Shown: positions 1 through 8,956 of the stretch, piece by piece
How the letters are laid out: each line of letters begins with the position of its first letter
How positions within the stretch are numbered: position 1 is the first letter of the stretch
Assembly: GCA_902774175.1 (NCBI GenBank)
Contig: CACYHG010000017.1
Span: forward strand, 1 to 36,920
From: an uncultured Bacteroidota bacterium
GTDB lineage: Bacteria; Bacteroidota; Bacteroidia; Bacteroidales; WCHB1-69
Direction of reading: 5' to 3'
DNA: 36,920 bases
The notes under the pieces: generated by a model
Database searches by the model: none
Seen by the model: only the letters and a program-made list of their open reading frames with translations
What the model was told of the DNA's origin: nothing
Position numbers and translations under genes: made by a program

Positions 1-77
1 ATCCCTATCTTCACCATAACGGCACGCTCGCGCGTGACCTTTTTTCCCGGATTCAGTTCCTCACTATTATTGTTCAT
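1..77 (-). CDS. Partial CDS, N-terminus only, function unknown
   Basis: An ATG at 75-77 on the - strand opens a frame that stays open to the window edge, giving 25 residues that begin MNNNSEELNPGKKVTRERAV. A good -7 box (TATATTTG) lies 22 bases upstream on the same strand, so this is probably a real gene start. The fragment ends inside what could be a first beta strand (AVMVKIG). The pattern of a charged lead-in followed by a hydrophobic strand is compatible with an HflX-like GTPase N-terminus, but 25 residues cannot decide this and no function is claimed. Confidence 0.5.
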   Translation of the reverse strand, partial: MNNNSEELNPGKKVTRERAVMVKIG

Positions 78-98
78 GTCTATTAGTTGTATCTTTCA

Positions 99-106
99 CA
101 AATATA
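99..106 (-). promoter_or_regulatory. Bacteroidota -7 box for the left-edge gene
   Basis: On the - strand the sequence reads TATATTTG, a full match to TAnnTTTG, 22 bases before the ATG at 77. No clear TTTG sits at the -33 position. Confidence 0.45.
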
Positions 107-338
107 GTCGGTTCGCATCTTTCCATTGCTGATTCTCCTATGCAACTCCTCCGGAACAGTTCTTCACCTTGTTTGTTGCTAAGAGGGGCATAATCCGTTT
201 GACTAACTGCGCGTCCGTCTGTTCCAAAAATATTTGACCGCAAAAATACTCAAAATTCGGATACGGATATTGCTTTGCGGAAAATATTATGCAAAACCTC
301 GGGTTTTGCGAGCGTGACAAAAAAATCCGGCAATCCCG

Positions 339-369
339 TTTGACCGTATCACAAAAAGTGCTATCTTTG
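339..369 (+). promoter_or_regulatory. Promoter of the dehydratase activase-like gene (-33 TTTG, 19 bp, -7 TATCTTTG)
   Basis: TTTG at 339-342 is followed by exactly 19 bases and then TATCTTTG at 362-369. This is the textbook Bacteroidota sigma-ABfr promoter arrangement, and it is the best-formed promoter in the window. The start codon is about 60 bases further on. The rest of the 78-430 intergenic stretch holds a 7-bp hairpin (GCAAAAC/GTTTTGC, 291-309) of unknown meaning and no convincing gene. Confidence 0.75.
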
Positions 370-430
370 CCATTTTAACGGATCTCTGGCATCAGACAGT
401 GGTTTTAACAGGTAAAGGAGATAGCACAAA

Positions 431-3400
431 ATGACAGATATAAAGGATATTCCGACATATTTCGCCGGTATCGACATCGGCTCCACGACCCTTAAAATAG
501 TTGTCACCGACAGTGACGGGCGGATGCTTTTCAGCGACTACCGCCGACACAACACCGACATCCGTGCGGCCGCCGGTGAAACGTTCCGCGCACTTTGGGA
601 AAAGAGCGGGGAATGCCGTCTGGCCTGCGCCATCACCGGCTCGGTCGGGATGGGCTATGCCGAACGGAGCGGAATTCCCTTCATCCAGGAGGTTGTGGCC
701 TCCGCCGAACTGGTGAAGCAGCGTTTTCCGCAGGTCTCCACCTTCATCGACATCGGCGGTGAAGATTCGAAAATGATTTTTTTCGCGGAGGGGAAATCGC
801 CGGACATCCGCATGAACGGCAGCTGCGCGGGCGGCACTGGAGCATTCATTGACCAGACCGCCTCACTGCTCGGCGTAGAGACCATCGAACTCAACGCCCT
901 CGCGGAAAAATCGGAGAACATCTACCCCATCGCATCGCGCTGCGGGGTCTTTTCCCGGACTGACATACAGAACCTCGCAAGCCGTAACGTGAGCAAGAGC
1001 GACATCGCCGCCTCGGTGTTCCACGCGGTCGCCATGCAGGTTGTCTCCTCGCTGGCGCGAGGAATGGACATCACACCGAAGCTCTTCTTCTGCGGCGGGC
1101 CCTTCCACTTCCTGCCCGCGCTGAAAAAGGCCTTCCTAAACCTGCTGCAACTGGACGAATCCGACTGCATCACAGCGGAGGATGCGCGGCTGATTCCGGC
1201 ATGGGGCTGCGCGCTGATGGCACGGCAGAAGGCTGGAGCGGACGGCAAAATGGAAAAGCTGACGCCACTTTCCGAGCTGCTTGCCGCCATGGATGGCAAA
1301 AGCGGAGAAACATTCGAAACACCCATTTTCAAAAGGCTTCCAGCACTCTTCAAGTCTGAAAGCGAATTCGAGCAATGGAAGAACGCCAAGGGGGCGCACG
1401 AGGTGCCGCGCACCGATTGGGACGCCCTCTCCGACCCAGACTGCTTCCTCGGCATTGACTCCGGCTCCACCACAACAAAAATAGTCCTGATTGACAAGAA
1501 AAAACGGATTATATATCAGGACTACCTGCGCAACGAGGGCGACAGTTTCCGCGCCATGCTGAAAGGGATGGAGCGGCTGCGCGAGGAGGAGGAAAAGCAT
1601 GAGCGCAAAATCCGCATCCTACACAGTGCTGTCACCGGCTACGGCGAAAACCTCATCAAGACCGCCTTCGGGCTGCACGAGGGCATCATCGAGACCATCG
1701 CACACTACATGGCCGCCAAGGAGATACTGCCGGACGTAAGCTTTGTGCTGGACATCGGCGGACAGGACATGAAGGCCATTTTTATTGAGAACGGAACCAT
1801 CAAACGGTTGGAAATAAACGAAGCCTGTTCATCAGGATGCGGATCGTTCATCGAAAACTTCGCCAACATGCTGCACTATCCCGTGGCGGAATTCGCAAGG
1901 ATGTCCTGTTTCGCCAAGGCTCCCTGCGATTTGGGCACACGCTGCACCGTCTTCATGAACTCCAAGGTGAAACAGGCGATGCGCGAGGGTGCAGGTGTGG
2001 ATGACATTGCCGCCGGATTCTCCTACTCAGTGGTCAAAAACTGTCTGTTCAAGGTTTTGAAGCTAAAGGATGTGAAGGAATTGGGCAACCGCATCGTCGT
2101 GCAGGGCGGGACATTCCGCAACCTCTCCATTGTCAAGGCGATGGAGGAGCTTACAGGCGTAAAGGTGGCCTATTCGAACATCCCCGAACTGATGGGTGCA
2201 TACGGAGCCGCACTCTACGCCCTTGGGACGCAAAGCGCGGAGCAGCCCGCACTGACCATCGGCCAGCTGGCCTCATCTCAGGCTTATGAAGCCCGGTTTG
2301 AACACTGCACCGGCTGCGAGAACCAATGCACCGTCAAGGTGTTCAAATTTGCAAACGGCAACACATTCTATGCAGGGAACAACTGCGAGAAAATATATTC
2401 CAACCGGAGCGAAAAGAGCGCGAAGGGGCACAACCAGTATCAGGAGCGGTACCGGCTTCTTTTCCAGCGCACCTTCCCGAAGGAGCGCAAACCCCTGATG
2501 ACCATCGGCATTCCGCGCGGATTGGGCATGTATGAGCATTATCCATTCTGGCACACACTGTTCACCGAATGCAATCTTAAGCCGGTGCTTTCGCGCCCAT
2601 CGACCAACCCGCTGTACGGGAAAGGCATCCGCACCATCATGTCCGACAACATCTGCTTCCCGGCCAAACTGATGCACGGCCATATCATGGACCTGGTGGA
2701 GAAAAAGGTGGACCGCATCTTCTACCCCTACTCCATCTTTGAGCGCAAGGAGGACCCAAAGGCGCGGAACAGCTACAACTGCCCTGTGGTGGCGGGCTAC
2801 TCGGACGTGATCCGCTCCTCGATGGATCCGGAAAAGAACTACGGAATCCCGTTGGATTCGCCCAGCACCTCGTTCAACAACGCGAAACTGCTGAAAAAAT
2901 CCTGCACAGCCTATCTTAAATCGTTGGGCGTGAAGGGAAACGTGATTGAAAAGGCCTTTGAAAAGGCGCGGAAAACGCAGGACGAGTATGTATGGACTCT
3001 GGCCGAACAGAACCGTCACATCCTCGAACGGGCAAAAAAGGAGAACCGCATGGTCATCCTGCTGGCGGGCCGCCCCTACCACACCGACCCGCTGATCCAG
3101 CACAAGATAGCCGACTGCATCGCCGACATGGGCATCGATGTGATCACCGAGAACATCTCGCTCCTGAACGGGGACGAGGTATATGACGAAATCAACGGCA
3201 TCTCCCAGTGGGCCTACCCCAACCGCATCCTCAAGGCGGCACGCTTTGTTGCCGGCAGCGACGAGAACATCCATTTCGTGGAGCTGACCTCCTTCGGCTG
3301 CGGCCCCGACGCCTTCATCATCGATGAGGTCAACGAGGTGCTCAAGCGTAAAGGCAAAAGCCTGACTCTGCTGAAAATTGACGATGTGAACAATATTGGT

Positions 3401-4711
3401 TCGCTGCGGCTGCGCATCCGCTCACTTGTGGAGAGCCTGAAATTCCACCACACATACTCAGCCGAGCAGCCAGTAAAGAAACTGCCGGTCTATACCAAAG
3501 CGGACCGGCACCGCAAAATTCTCGCCCCCTATTTTGCCGAAGGCTATTCGGAGTTCTTGCCCGCCATTTTCAAGCTGATGGGCTACGAACTGATCAACCT
3601 GCCGATGGGCAGCAAGGAGGCGGAGGAGACAGGTCTAAAATATGCCAACAACGAGGTCTGCTACCCCAACACGCTTGTGGTGGGCACCATTCTGCGGGAG
3701 CTGCAAAGCGGCAAATACCGTCCGGAAGAGGTGGCGGTCGCCATCACCCAGACAGGCGGGCAGTGCCGCGCATCCAACTACATCGCCATCATCAAGGACG
3801 CACTTCTCTCCGCAGGCTTTGACAACATTCCGGTGGTCTCCGTGGCATTCGGCGACACCATGATGAACGAGCAGCCCGGCTTCGAACTTAAGCTGAAGGG
3901 CAACATCCGCATAACCTACTACACCCTGCTCTATGCGGACTGCCTCTCAAGACTCTACTACGCATCGTTAGTGCGCGAAAAGGAGAAGGGGCTTGCCAAA
4001 CAGCTGCGTGACAAATACACCGAGGCGGCCTTCCCGATAATCGAGCGCCGCGACCACAAGGCCCTGCTGAAACTCTTTGAGGAGGCGGTGGCCGAATTCG
4101 ACAGCGCCATCCTGCATAAGGAGGGCATTCCTGTCATCGGAGTGGTGGGTGAAATATATGTGAAATACAATTCATTCAGCCACAAGAACGTGCTGACATG
4201 GCTGGCGGAACAGGGCGTGGAGGTTATGGCTCCCTCCATGTACAACTTCTTCTTCAACAGCTTTGTAAACAAGCACATAAACAAGAAACTGCACATAAAG
4301 GAGGTGGATTTGCCCCTGTTTGTCACCGATGCCATCTACAAACTTGCCTACGGCATCGCCAAAAAGTTTGACGCCATCGGGCGCAGGTTCAAGTACTACC
4401 GTCCCTTCGCGGACATTTTCCACGATGCGGAGCTGGCCTCCAACGTCATCAACCTGACCGCCAACTTCGGCGAGGGCTGGCTGATTCCGGCGGAGCTTTG
4501 CAGCATGGCGGAGCAGGGCGTCTATAACGCCATCAGCCTCCAGCCCTTCGGCTGCATCGCCAACCACATCATTTCAAAGGGTATTGAGAAGCGGATAAAA
4601 TCAATTTATCCGAAAATGAACCTGCTCTTCCTTGACTTCGACGCCAGCACCTCCGATGCAAACGTCTTCAACAGGCTTCATTTTATGGTGAAAAACGCAA
4701 AGGAGCAGTAA
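431..4711 (+). CDS. 2-hydroxyacyl-CoA dehydratase activase-like protein with dehydratase-like C-terminal half
   Basis: This is a 1426-residue BadF/BadG/BcrA/BcrD-type protein. It has two ASKHA ATPase modules in tandem. The first has GIDIGSTTLK at 13-22, DIGGEDSK at 107-114 and CAGGTGAF at 132-139. The second has GIDSGSTTTK at 341-350, DIGGQDMK at 441-448 and ACSSGCGSF at 465-473. After a CTGCENQC cysteine cluster (626-633) comes a long region resembling DUF2229 and the 2-hydroxyglutaryl-CoA dehydratase D subunit. Family activases are [4Fe-4S] ATPases that inject electrons into radical dehydratases. Here activator and acceptor appear to be on one chain, as in many anaerobe genomes. The substrate is unknown. 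The ATG has an AGGAG-type ribosome site (GTAAAGGAG) upstream and a strong promoter. The gene converges on the T9SS protein gene with only 5 bases between stops. Confidence 0.85.
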   Translation: MTDIKDIPTYFAGIDIGSTTLKIVVTDSDGRMLFSDYRRHNTDIRAAAGETFRALWEKSGECRLACAITGSVGMGYAERSGIPFIQEVVASAELVKQRFPQVSTFIDIGGEDSKMIFFAEGKSPDIRMNGSCAGGTGAFIDQTASLLGVETIELNALAEKSENIYPIASRCGVFSRTDIQNLASRNVSKSDIAASVFHAVAMQVVSSLARGMDITPKLFFCGGPFHFLPALKKAFLNLLQLDESDCITAEDARLIPAWGCALMARQKAGADGKMEKLTPLSELLAAMDGKSGETFETPIFKRLPALFKSESEFEQWKNAKGAHEVPRTDWDALSDPDCFLGIDSGSTTTKIVLIDKKKRIIYQDYLRNEGDSFRAMLKGMERLREEEEKHERKIRILHSAVTGYGENLIKTAFGLHEGIIETIAHYMAAKEILPDVSFVLDIGGQDMKAIFIENGTIKRLEINEACSSGCGSFIENFANMLHYPVAEFARMSCFAKAPCDLGTRCTVFMNSKVKQAMREGAGVDDIAAGFSYSVVKNCLFKVLKLKDVKELGNRIVVQGGTFRNLSIVKAMEELTGVKVAYSNIPELMGAYGAALYALGTQSAEQPALTIGQLASSQAYEARFEHCTGCENQCTVKVFKFANGNTFYAGNNCEKIYSNRSEKSAKGHNQYQERYRLLFQRTFPKERKPLMTIGIPRGLGMYEHYPFWHTLFTECNLKPVLSRPSTNPLYGKGIRTIMSDNICFPAKLMHGHIMDLVEKKVDRIFYPYSIFERKEDPKARNSYNCPVVAGYSDVIRSSMDPEKNYGIPLDSPSTSFNNAKLLKKSCTAYLKSLGVKGNVIEKAFEKARKTQDEYVWTLAEQNRHILERAKKENRMVILLAGRPYHTDPLIQHKIADCIADMGIDVITENISLLNGDEVYDEINGISQWAYPNRILKAARFVAGSDENIHFVELTSFGCGPDAFIIDEVNEVLKRKGKSLTLLKIDDVNNIGSLRLRIRSLVESLKFHHTYSAEQPVKKLPVYTKADRHRKILAPYFAEGYSEFLPAIFKLMGYELINLPMGSKEAEETGLKYANNEVCYPNTLVVGTILRELQSGKYRPEEVAVAITQTGGQCRASNYIAIIKDALLSAGFDNIPVVSVAFGDTMMNEQPGFELKLKGNIRITYYTLLYADCLSRLYYASLVREKEKGLAKQLRDKYTEAAFPIIERRDHKALLKLFEEAVAEFDSAILHKEGIPVIGVVGEIYVKYNSFSHKNVLTWLAEQGVEVMAPSMYNFFFNSFVNKHINKKLHIKEVDLPLFVTDAIYKLAYGIAKKFDAIGRRFKYYRPFADIFHDAELASNVINLTANFGEGWLIPAELCSMAEQGVYNAISLQPFGCIANHIISKGIEKRIKSIYPKMNLLFLDFDASTSDANVFNRLHFMVKNAKEQ

Positions 4712-4716
4712 AATCC

Positions 4717-6366
4717 TTACGGCAGCATCACCACCTTGCGCACCTGCGTGCCCTGGTTGGAGGTGAAGCGCACCCAATAGGCTCCCGGTGCGGGAAGACG
4801 GCACTCGGTCCGCTCCGCGGTGAGGGTCCGCGATTCCAGCAGCTGGCCGGAAACCGAACAGACCTCCATCTGCACAGGAGCCGTTGCTGAATGCTCCACA
4901 AAGAAGCTGCCGCGAGCAGGATTCGGATAGAGCTTGAGCAGCCATGCCCCCTCAGCCTCGCGCAAAGCGACGCCGTGCGGAGGCGTGCGGAAAGAGTTTT
5001 CGCTCCAGTCGCTTATAGTGTCGGTGCATGTGACCTGCATCCGCACTCGGTAAAGCGTGTCCGGCAGCAGGCCTTTCAAATCAAACTGCCCGGCATACAG
5101 CACGGTATCGGCCAGCAGGCTTCCGCCGTCAAGCAGGCACTGAAGATGATAGCTGAAGCCGCGAGTGGTATCAGCCCGCCATAACAGTCTCGCACCGTTT
5201 TCTGTGAGTTCAGTCACATCGAAACCGCGGACCGTATCGCAAGGCTCCTTCGGTGTACGGAAGGTGCAGACCGGAGTCCACGGTCCGTACATGTTCAAGC
5301 CGAACATGGCACGCACATAAACATCATATTCAGTCTGGGAAGAGAGTCCGGTAACCGTGAATTTGTTCTGGATGGCATTCTGCACAGCCATGCTGTCCAG
5401 TTCGGTGCCGTGCGGTCCGCTCGCCACCTGCCAGGAGAAGGCCTTTGACTTTTTCCAGCTGAGGAAGCAGCGGTCGAACTTCAGCGAATCGACGGCAAGC
5501 TCCTTAACGGTATCAATCGTGTAATAGCTGAGGCTCAAGTTGTCAACCGTAAGCGTAGAGCCCTCCACGCCTCGCGACAATGAGGAGAGGAACAGAAAGA
5601 TGACCGAATCGGGAAAACAGTCGGCAAAATGCAGATAGTCCACATTGAATTTCTTAAAACTGGGGGAAGGCTGCAGCAGCGAAATCCCGCCGCCGGAGAG
5701 CCTTGCCGCCGGAACGGTGTCGGTAGTGTCGGTGGAGACGCAGAGCATCAGTAGGATACCACGGTCGGCAGTGTCGGGCAGGTTCTGACCCACCTTATAT
5801 TTGTAATAGCCGGTCAGACGGTGCGGCACCTTGTCAACCCTCATACCGCCGGAAAAGAAGTTCCGCACATTCAACTGGGAAAGGGTGGTCATCATCTTGC
5901 CGAGGCTGTCCAAGTTGGTCATGCTGTTGGTGTCGCCCAGGAACTCGGCAAGTCCGGAGAAAGCACTGAAAAGCTGGATGATGTTGACCTTCGCGTTGGA
6001 GAGCATTCCCGGAAAGGGCTGAGTCAGATCCAGCGTTGAGTCAATGGTGCCGGAGGTGTCCAGCAGATTTACAATTGTACGTACAACCGCCGCAAGCATA
6101 GGATTGACAACAAACGAACTGACCGAAGCGGCATAGTTCCCCTGCTGTGCAGCAGTGTCGCGCAGCGGTTTGGCGAAATCAAGCCCCAGACTGCCCGCCT
6201 GGATGCGGATTCCATTCCACTCATCCAAAGTGACAGACTGGCCGAAAAGTCCGCCTGAAACGGTCCAGTTTTCAAACGATCCGTTCGGAATGGACTGTGA
6301 ATTGGCTGAAAATGTAATAAAAAGAGCGCACAGCAGCCCTGTCAGTCGCAAGTGAAAAGATTTCAT
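4717..6366 (-). CDS. Secreted T9SS cargo protein with two fibronectin type III-like domains
   Basis: The 549-residue product begins with a signal peptide (hydrophobic core 8-20, likely cleavage after SANSQ). An N-terminal region opening with NGSFENW resembles the carbohydrate-binding-like fronts of Bacteroidota surface proteins. Two fibronectin III-like repeats follow, each ending in a FRTP-like strand (about residues 290-370 and 375-460). The C-terminus carries a type A sorting domain: LKLYPNPARGSFFVEHS followed by a terminal beta-rich stretch ending RKVVMLP. It is therefore predicted to be exported by Sec, moved across the outer membrane by the type IX system, and cleaved or anchored at the surface. 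The ligand is unknown. It lies 23 bases downstream of lon and may be read from the lon transcript. Confidence 0.8.
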   Translation of the reverse strand: MKSFHLRLTGLLCALFITFSANSQSIPNGSFENWTVSGGLFGQSVTLDEWNGIRIQAGSLGLDFAKPLRDTAAQQGNYAASVSSFVVNPMLAAVVRTIVNLLDTSGTIDSTLDLTQPFPGMLSNAKVNIIQLFSAFSGLAEFLGDTNSMTNLDSLGKMMTTLSQLNVRNFFSGGMRVDKVPHRLTGYYKYKVGQNLPDTADRGILLMLCVSTDTTDTVPAARLSGGGISLLQPSPSFKKFNVDYLHFADCFPDSVIFLFLSSLSRGVEGSTLTVDNLSLSYYTIDTVKELAVDSLKFDRCFLSWKKSKAFSWQVASGPHGTELDSMAVQNAIQNKFTVTGLSSQTEYDVYVRAMFGLNMYGPWTPVCTFRTPKEPCDTVRGFDVTELTENGARLLWRADTTRGFSYHLQCLLDGGSLLADTVLYAGQFDLKGLLPDTLYRVRMQVTCTDTISDWSENSFRTPPHGVALREAEGAWLLKLYPNPARGSFFVEHSATAPVQMEVCSVSGQLLESRTLTAERTECRLPAPGAYWVRFTSNQGTQVRKVVMLP

Positions 6367-6389
6367 ATACTATGGTTTTACGTTAAAAA

Positions 6390-8813
6390 CTATTTCCAAT
6401 CCAAATTAAACTTGACAGCATCTATCATGGAAGTGAAATAGTGGAAGTTCAATCCCTCAATATAGCGTGGTTCGATATCCTGCACATCCTTCTCGTTATC
6501 CTTGGAAAGCACAATGTCGGTAATGCCGACACGCTTGGCGGCCAACGCCTTCTCCTTCAACCCGCCGATTGGGGTGAGACGGCCGCGCAGCGTAATTTCA
6601 CCCGTCATGGCCAGCTGCGGACGCATCGGCCTGCCGGTGAAAAGCGAGACGAGAGCGGTCAGTATGGTGATGCCGGCCGAGGGACCGTCCTTCGGAATCG
6701 CACCTTCCGGCACATGCACATACACATCCTTATCCTTGATGATGTTGCTGTTGAGATTGAATATTGCGGCGTTGGCCTTAATATACTCAAAGGCAATTGT
6801 GGCCGACTCCTTCATCACATCTCCGAGGTTGCCGGTCAGGGTCAGGCCTCCCTTTCCGTCGGAACAGGCTGTCTCAACATAAAGCACGTCTCCGCCGACC
6901 GGAGTCCAGGCCAGTCCGACCGCCACGCCGGTCTTACCCTCCCTGTATTCCTCCTCATCGGTATGCAACGGCACGCCGAGGACCTCCTTCAGGTTCTCGG
7001 AGGAGAGCTTTTTCCCGTGCTCCTTTCCGCTGGCAACCAGATATGCCTGATGACGCACCACTTTGGCGATCTGCTTTTCCAGCACACGCACGCCCGCTTC
7101 GCGGGTATATTGTGATATTATCTCGTCCAAAATCTCATCCGAAAAGGCAATGTCACGTTTTTTCAGACCGTTTTCCACAATCTGGCGGGGCACCAGATGA
7201 CGCTTGGCAATCTCCAGCTTTTCCTGCTGCAGGTAGCTGCTTATCTCTATCACCTCCATGCGGTCCACAAGTGCGGGATGGATGGTGGAGAGGGTGTTTG
7301 CCGTGGCAATGAACATCACCTTCGACAAATCGAAAGTGGTTTCCAGATAGTTGTCGTAGAAAGTGCTGTTCTGCTCCGGATCCAGAACCTCCAACATGGC
7401 GGAGGATGGGTCGCCCTGTACCGTCATGCCGGAAATCTTGTCGATTTCGTCCAGCACGAAGACAGGGTTTGCAGTGCCGGCCTTCCGAAGAAGCTGAATG
7501 ATACGTCCCGGCATCGCCCCAATGTATGTCTTGCGGTGGCCGCGGATCTCCGACTCGTCATGCAGGCCGCCCAACGACATCCGGATATATTTGCGCCCCA
7601 TAGCGGCTGCGACAGACTTGCCCAACGATGTCTTTCCGACACCCGGAGGACCAACCAGACACAATATCGGCGCCTTCATGTCACCTTTCAGCTTCAGCAC
7701 AGCCAGATGCTCGATAATCCGCTCCTTGATCTTATCCAGCCCGTAATGGTCGCGGTCAAGCACCTTGCGTGCCCGATCGAGGTCAATCTTTTCAGGAGAA
7801 TAGCTGTTCCAAGGCAAATCGACAAACAGTTCCAGATAGTTCAACTGTACCGTATAGTCCGGGGACATCGGATGCAGACGCTCCAATTTGCCGATTTCCC
7901 GCTCAAACTGCTTGGCGGTCTCCGCATTCCAATGCTTTTTCTCAGCCTTTTTCCGCAAATCCTGCAACGCCTGTTCGCTGCCCTGGTCGCCCAACTCGTC
8001 CTGAATCACCTTAAGCTGCTGGTTGAGCATGTATTCCTTCTGCTGCTTGTCCATCTCGACCTTGGTCTTGTCCTGGATCTGCAGTTTCAGCTCCTCCATC
8101 TGCAGGCAGCGGTACTGCTCCTTCAAGGTCATCTTGGCACGCTGCAGCAAATCCGATTCCTCCAGAATACGCTGCTTGGCCTCCACCTCCGTCTGCAGGT
8201 TCGAGGCAATGAAATTCACCAGAAAGGAGGTGCTGCTTATATCCTTAAGCGCCAGCAGAGAATCGATGGGAAAAGATCCGCCAGACAGCTTGATGCATTT
8301 TGCGGTAACCTCCCCCAACGTCGTGACCGTCGCCTTGAACTCGTCCGAATCGGTCATGTAATCCTCACGGTCATTATTGGGGATGGTGGTCACATGCCCC
8401 ATCAGGTATGGATCCTCCTCAACAATGGAATCCAATATGAAACGGCGGACACCCTGGATGATTATGGTCACGCCGCCATCCGGCATGTTATATCGTTTCA
8501 AAATTTTCGAGACAACGCCTACCTTGTGCAGGTCGGAGATTGAAGGATCCTCGACATCCTCATTGGTCTGCGTGATAACCCCGACCAGACTCTGGCGACG
8601 CACACACTCGTTGACCAGACGCAGGGATTTGGTGCGTCCGACCGAAACCGGAATCACAATCTCAGGAAACATGACCGTGTTGCGCAAAGGCATGATCGGA
8701 ATGATGTCCGGAACATTGCAGTTGCGCAATTCCTCCAAATCGAGCGAAGTCACCAACGGAATCCCGTCAGCATCGCCACCCAACATTTTGCGAAAGATAT
8801 TATCTTGACTCAT
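6390..8813 (-). CDS. lon: ATP-dependent protease Lon
   Basis: The product of 807 residues is a cytoplasmic AAA+ serine protease that degrades misfolded and regulatory proteins. It shows the N-terminal substrate-binding LAN domain (IPIMPLRNTVMFP), a coiled-coil linker, Walker A GPPGVGKTS (about residue 385), Walker B FVLDEIDK, and the protease domain with catalytic Ser in PKDGPSAGIT (about 711) and Lys in GGLKEKALAAKR (about 754). The frame is open further upstream to 8915, but I chose the ATG at 8811-8813 (MSQDNIFRKM). A perfect -7 box lies at 8854-8861, inside the longer reading, and the extra residues do not resemble Lon. The gene is divergent from murA. Confidence 0.95.
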   Translation of the reverse strand: MSQDNIFRKMLGGDADGIPLVTSLDLEELRNCNVPDIIPIMPLRNTVMFPEIVIPVSVGRTKSLRLVNECVRRQSLVGVITQTNEDVEDPSISDLHKVGVVSKILKRYNMPDGGVTIIIQGVRRFILDSIVEEDPYLMGHVTTIPNNDREDYMTDSDEFKATVTTLGEVTAKCIKLSGGSFPIDSLLALKDISSTSFLVNFIASNLQTEVEAKQRILEESDLLQRAKMTLKEQYRCLQMEELKLQIQDKTKVEMDKQQKEYMLNQQLKVIQDELGDQGSEQALQDLRKKAEKKHWNAETAKQFEREIGKLERLHPMSPDYTVQLNYLELFVDLPWNSYSPEKIDLDRARKVLDRDHYGLDKIKERIIEHLAVLKLKGDMKAPILCLVGPPGVGKTSLGKSVAAAMGRKYIRMSLGGLHDESEIRGHRKTYIGAMPGRIIQLLRKAGTANPVFVLDEIDKISGMTVQGDPSSAMLEVLDPEQNSTFYDNYLETTFDLSKVMFIATANTLSTIHPALVDRMEVIEISSYLQQEKLEIAKRHLVPRQIVENGLKKRDIAFSDEILDEIISQYTREAGVRVLEKQIAKVVRHQAYLVASGKEHGKKLSSENLKEVLGVPLHTDEEEYREGKTGVAVGLAWTPVGGDVLYVETACSDGKGGLTLTGNLGDVMKESATIAFEYIKANAAIFNLNSNIIKDKDVYVHVPEGAIPKDGPSAGITILTALVSLFTGRPMRPQLAMTGEITLRGRLTPIGGLKEKALAAKRVGITDIVLSKDNEKDVQDIEPRYIEGLNFHYFTSMIDAVKFNLDWK

Positions 8814-8853
8814 TACTATTTTCAAAAAAAATCCGAATGTAGTTATAAGGTGG

Positions 8854-8861
8854 CAAAAGTA
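8854..8861 (-). promoter_or_regulatory. lon -7 promoter box
   Basis: The - strand reads TACTTTTG, a full match to TAnnTTTG, 40 bases upstream of the chosen lon start. It supports the shorter Lon N-terminus. No TTTG is found at the ideal -33 distance; one occurs closer, at 8871-8874. Confidence 0.55.
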
Positions 8862-8956
8862 GCATTTTTCCAAACATGAAATATCCCTTACACCGAAAAA
8901 AAGTGCAGGACGCACACTTTCCCGCTTTTTTTTGCGTTATATGAAAAACAACTCTT

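Noticed and set aside
138..320. Possible 60-residue frame on the - strand
   Set aside because: It has no promoter or ribosome site of its own, no recognisable pattern, and runs across the promoter region of the + strand gene at 431.
2273..3274. 333-residue frame on the - strand inside the dehydratase activase-like gene
   Set aside because: The + strand gene has clear motifs across this stretch; the long antisense frame is a result of high GC third positions.
7197..8543. 448-residue frame on the + strand inside lon
   Set aside because: It is antisense to the well-supported Lon protein and rich in Leu/His/Gln typical of antisense reading.
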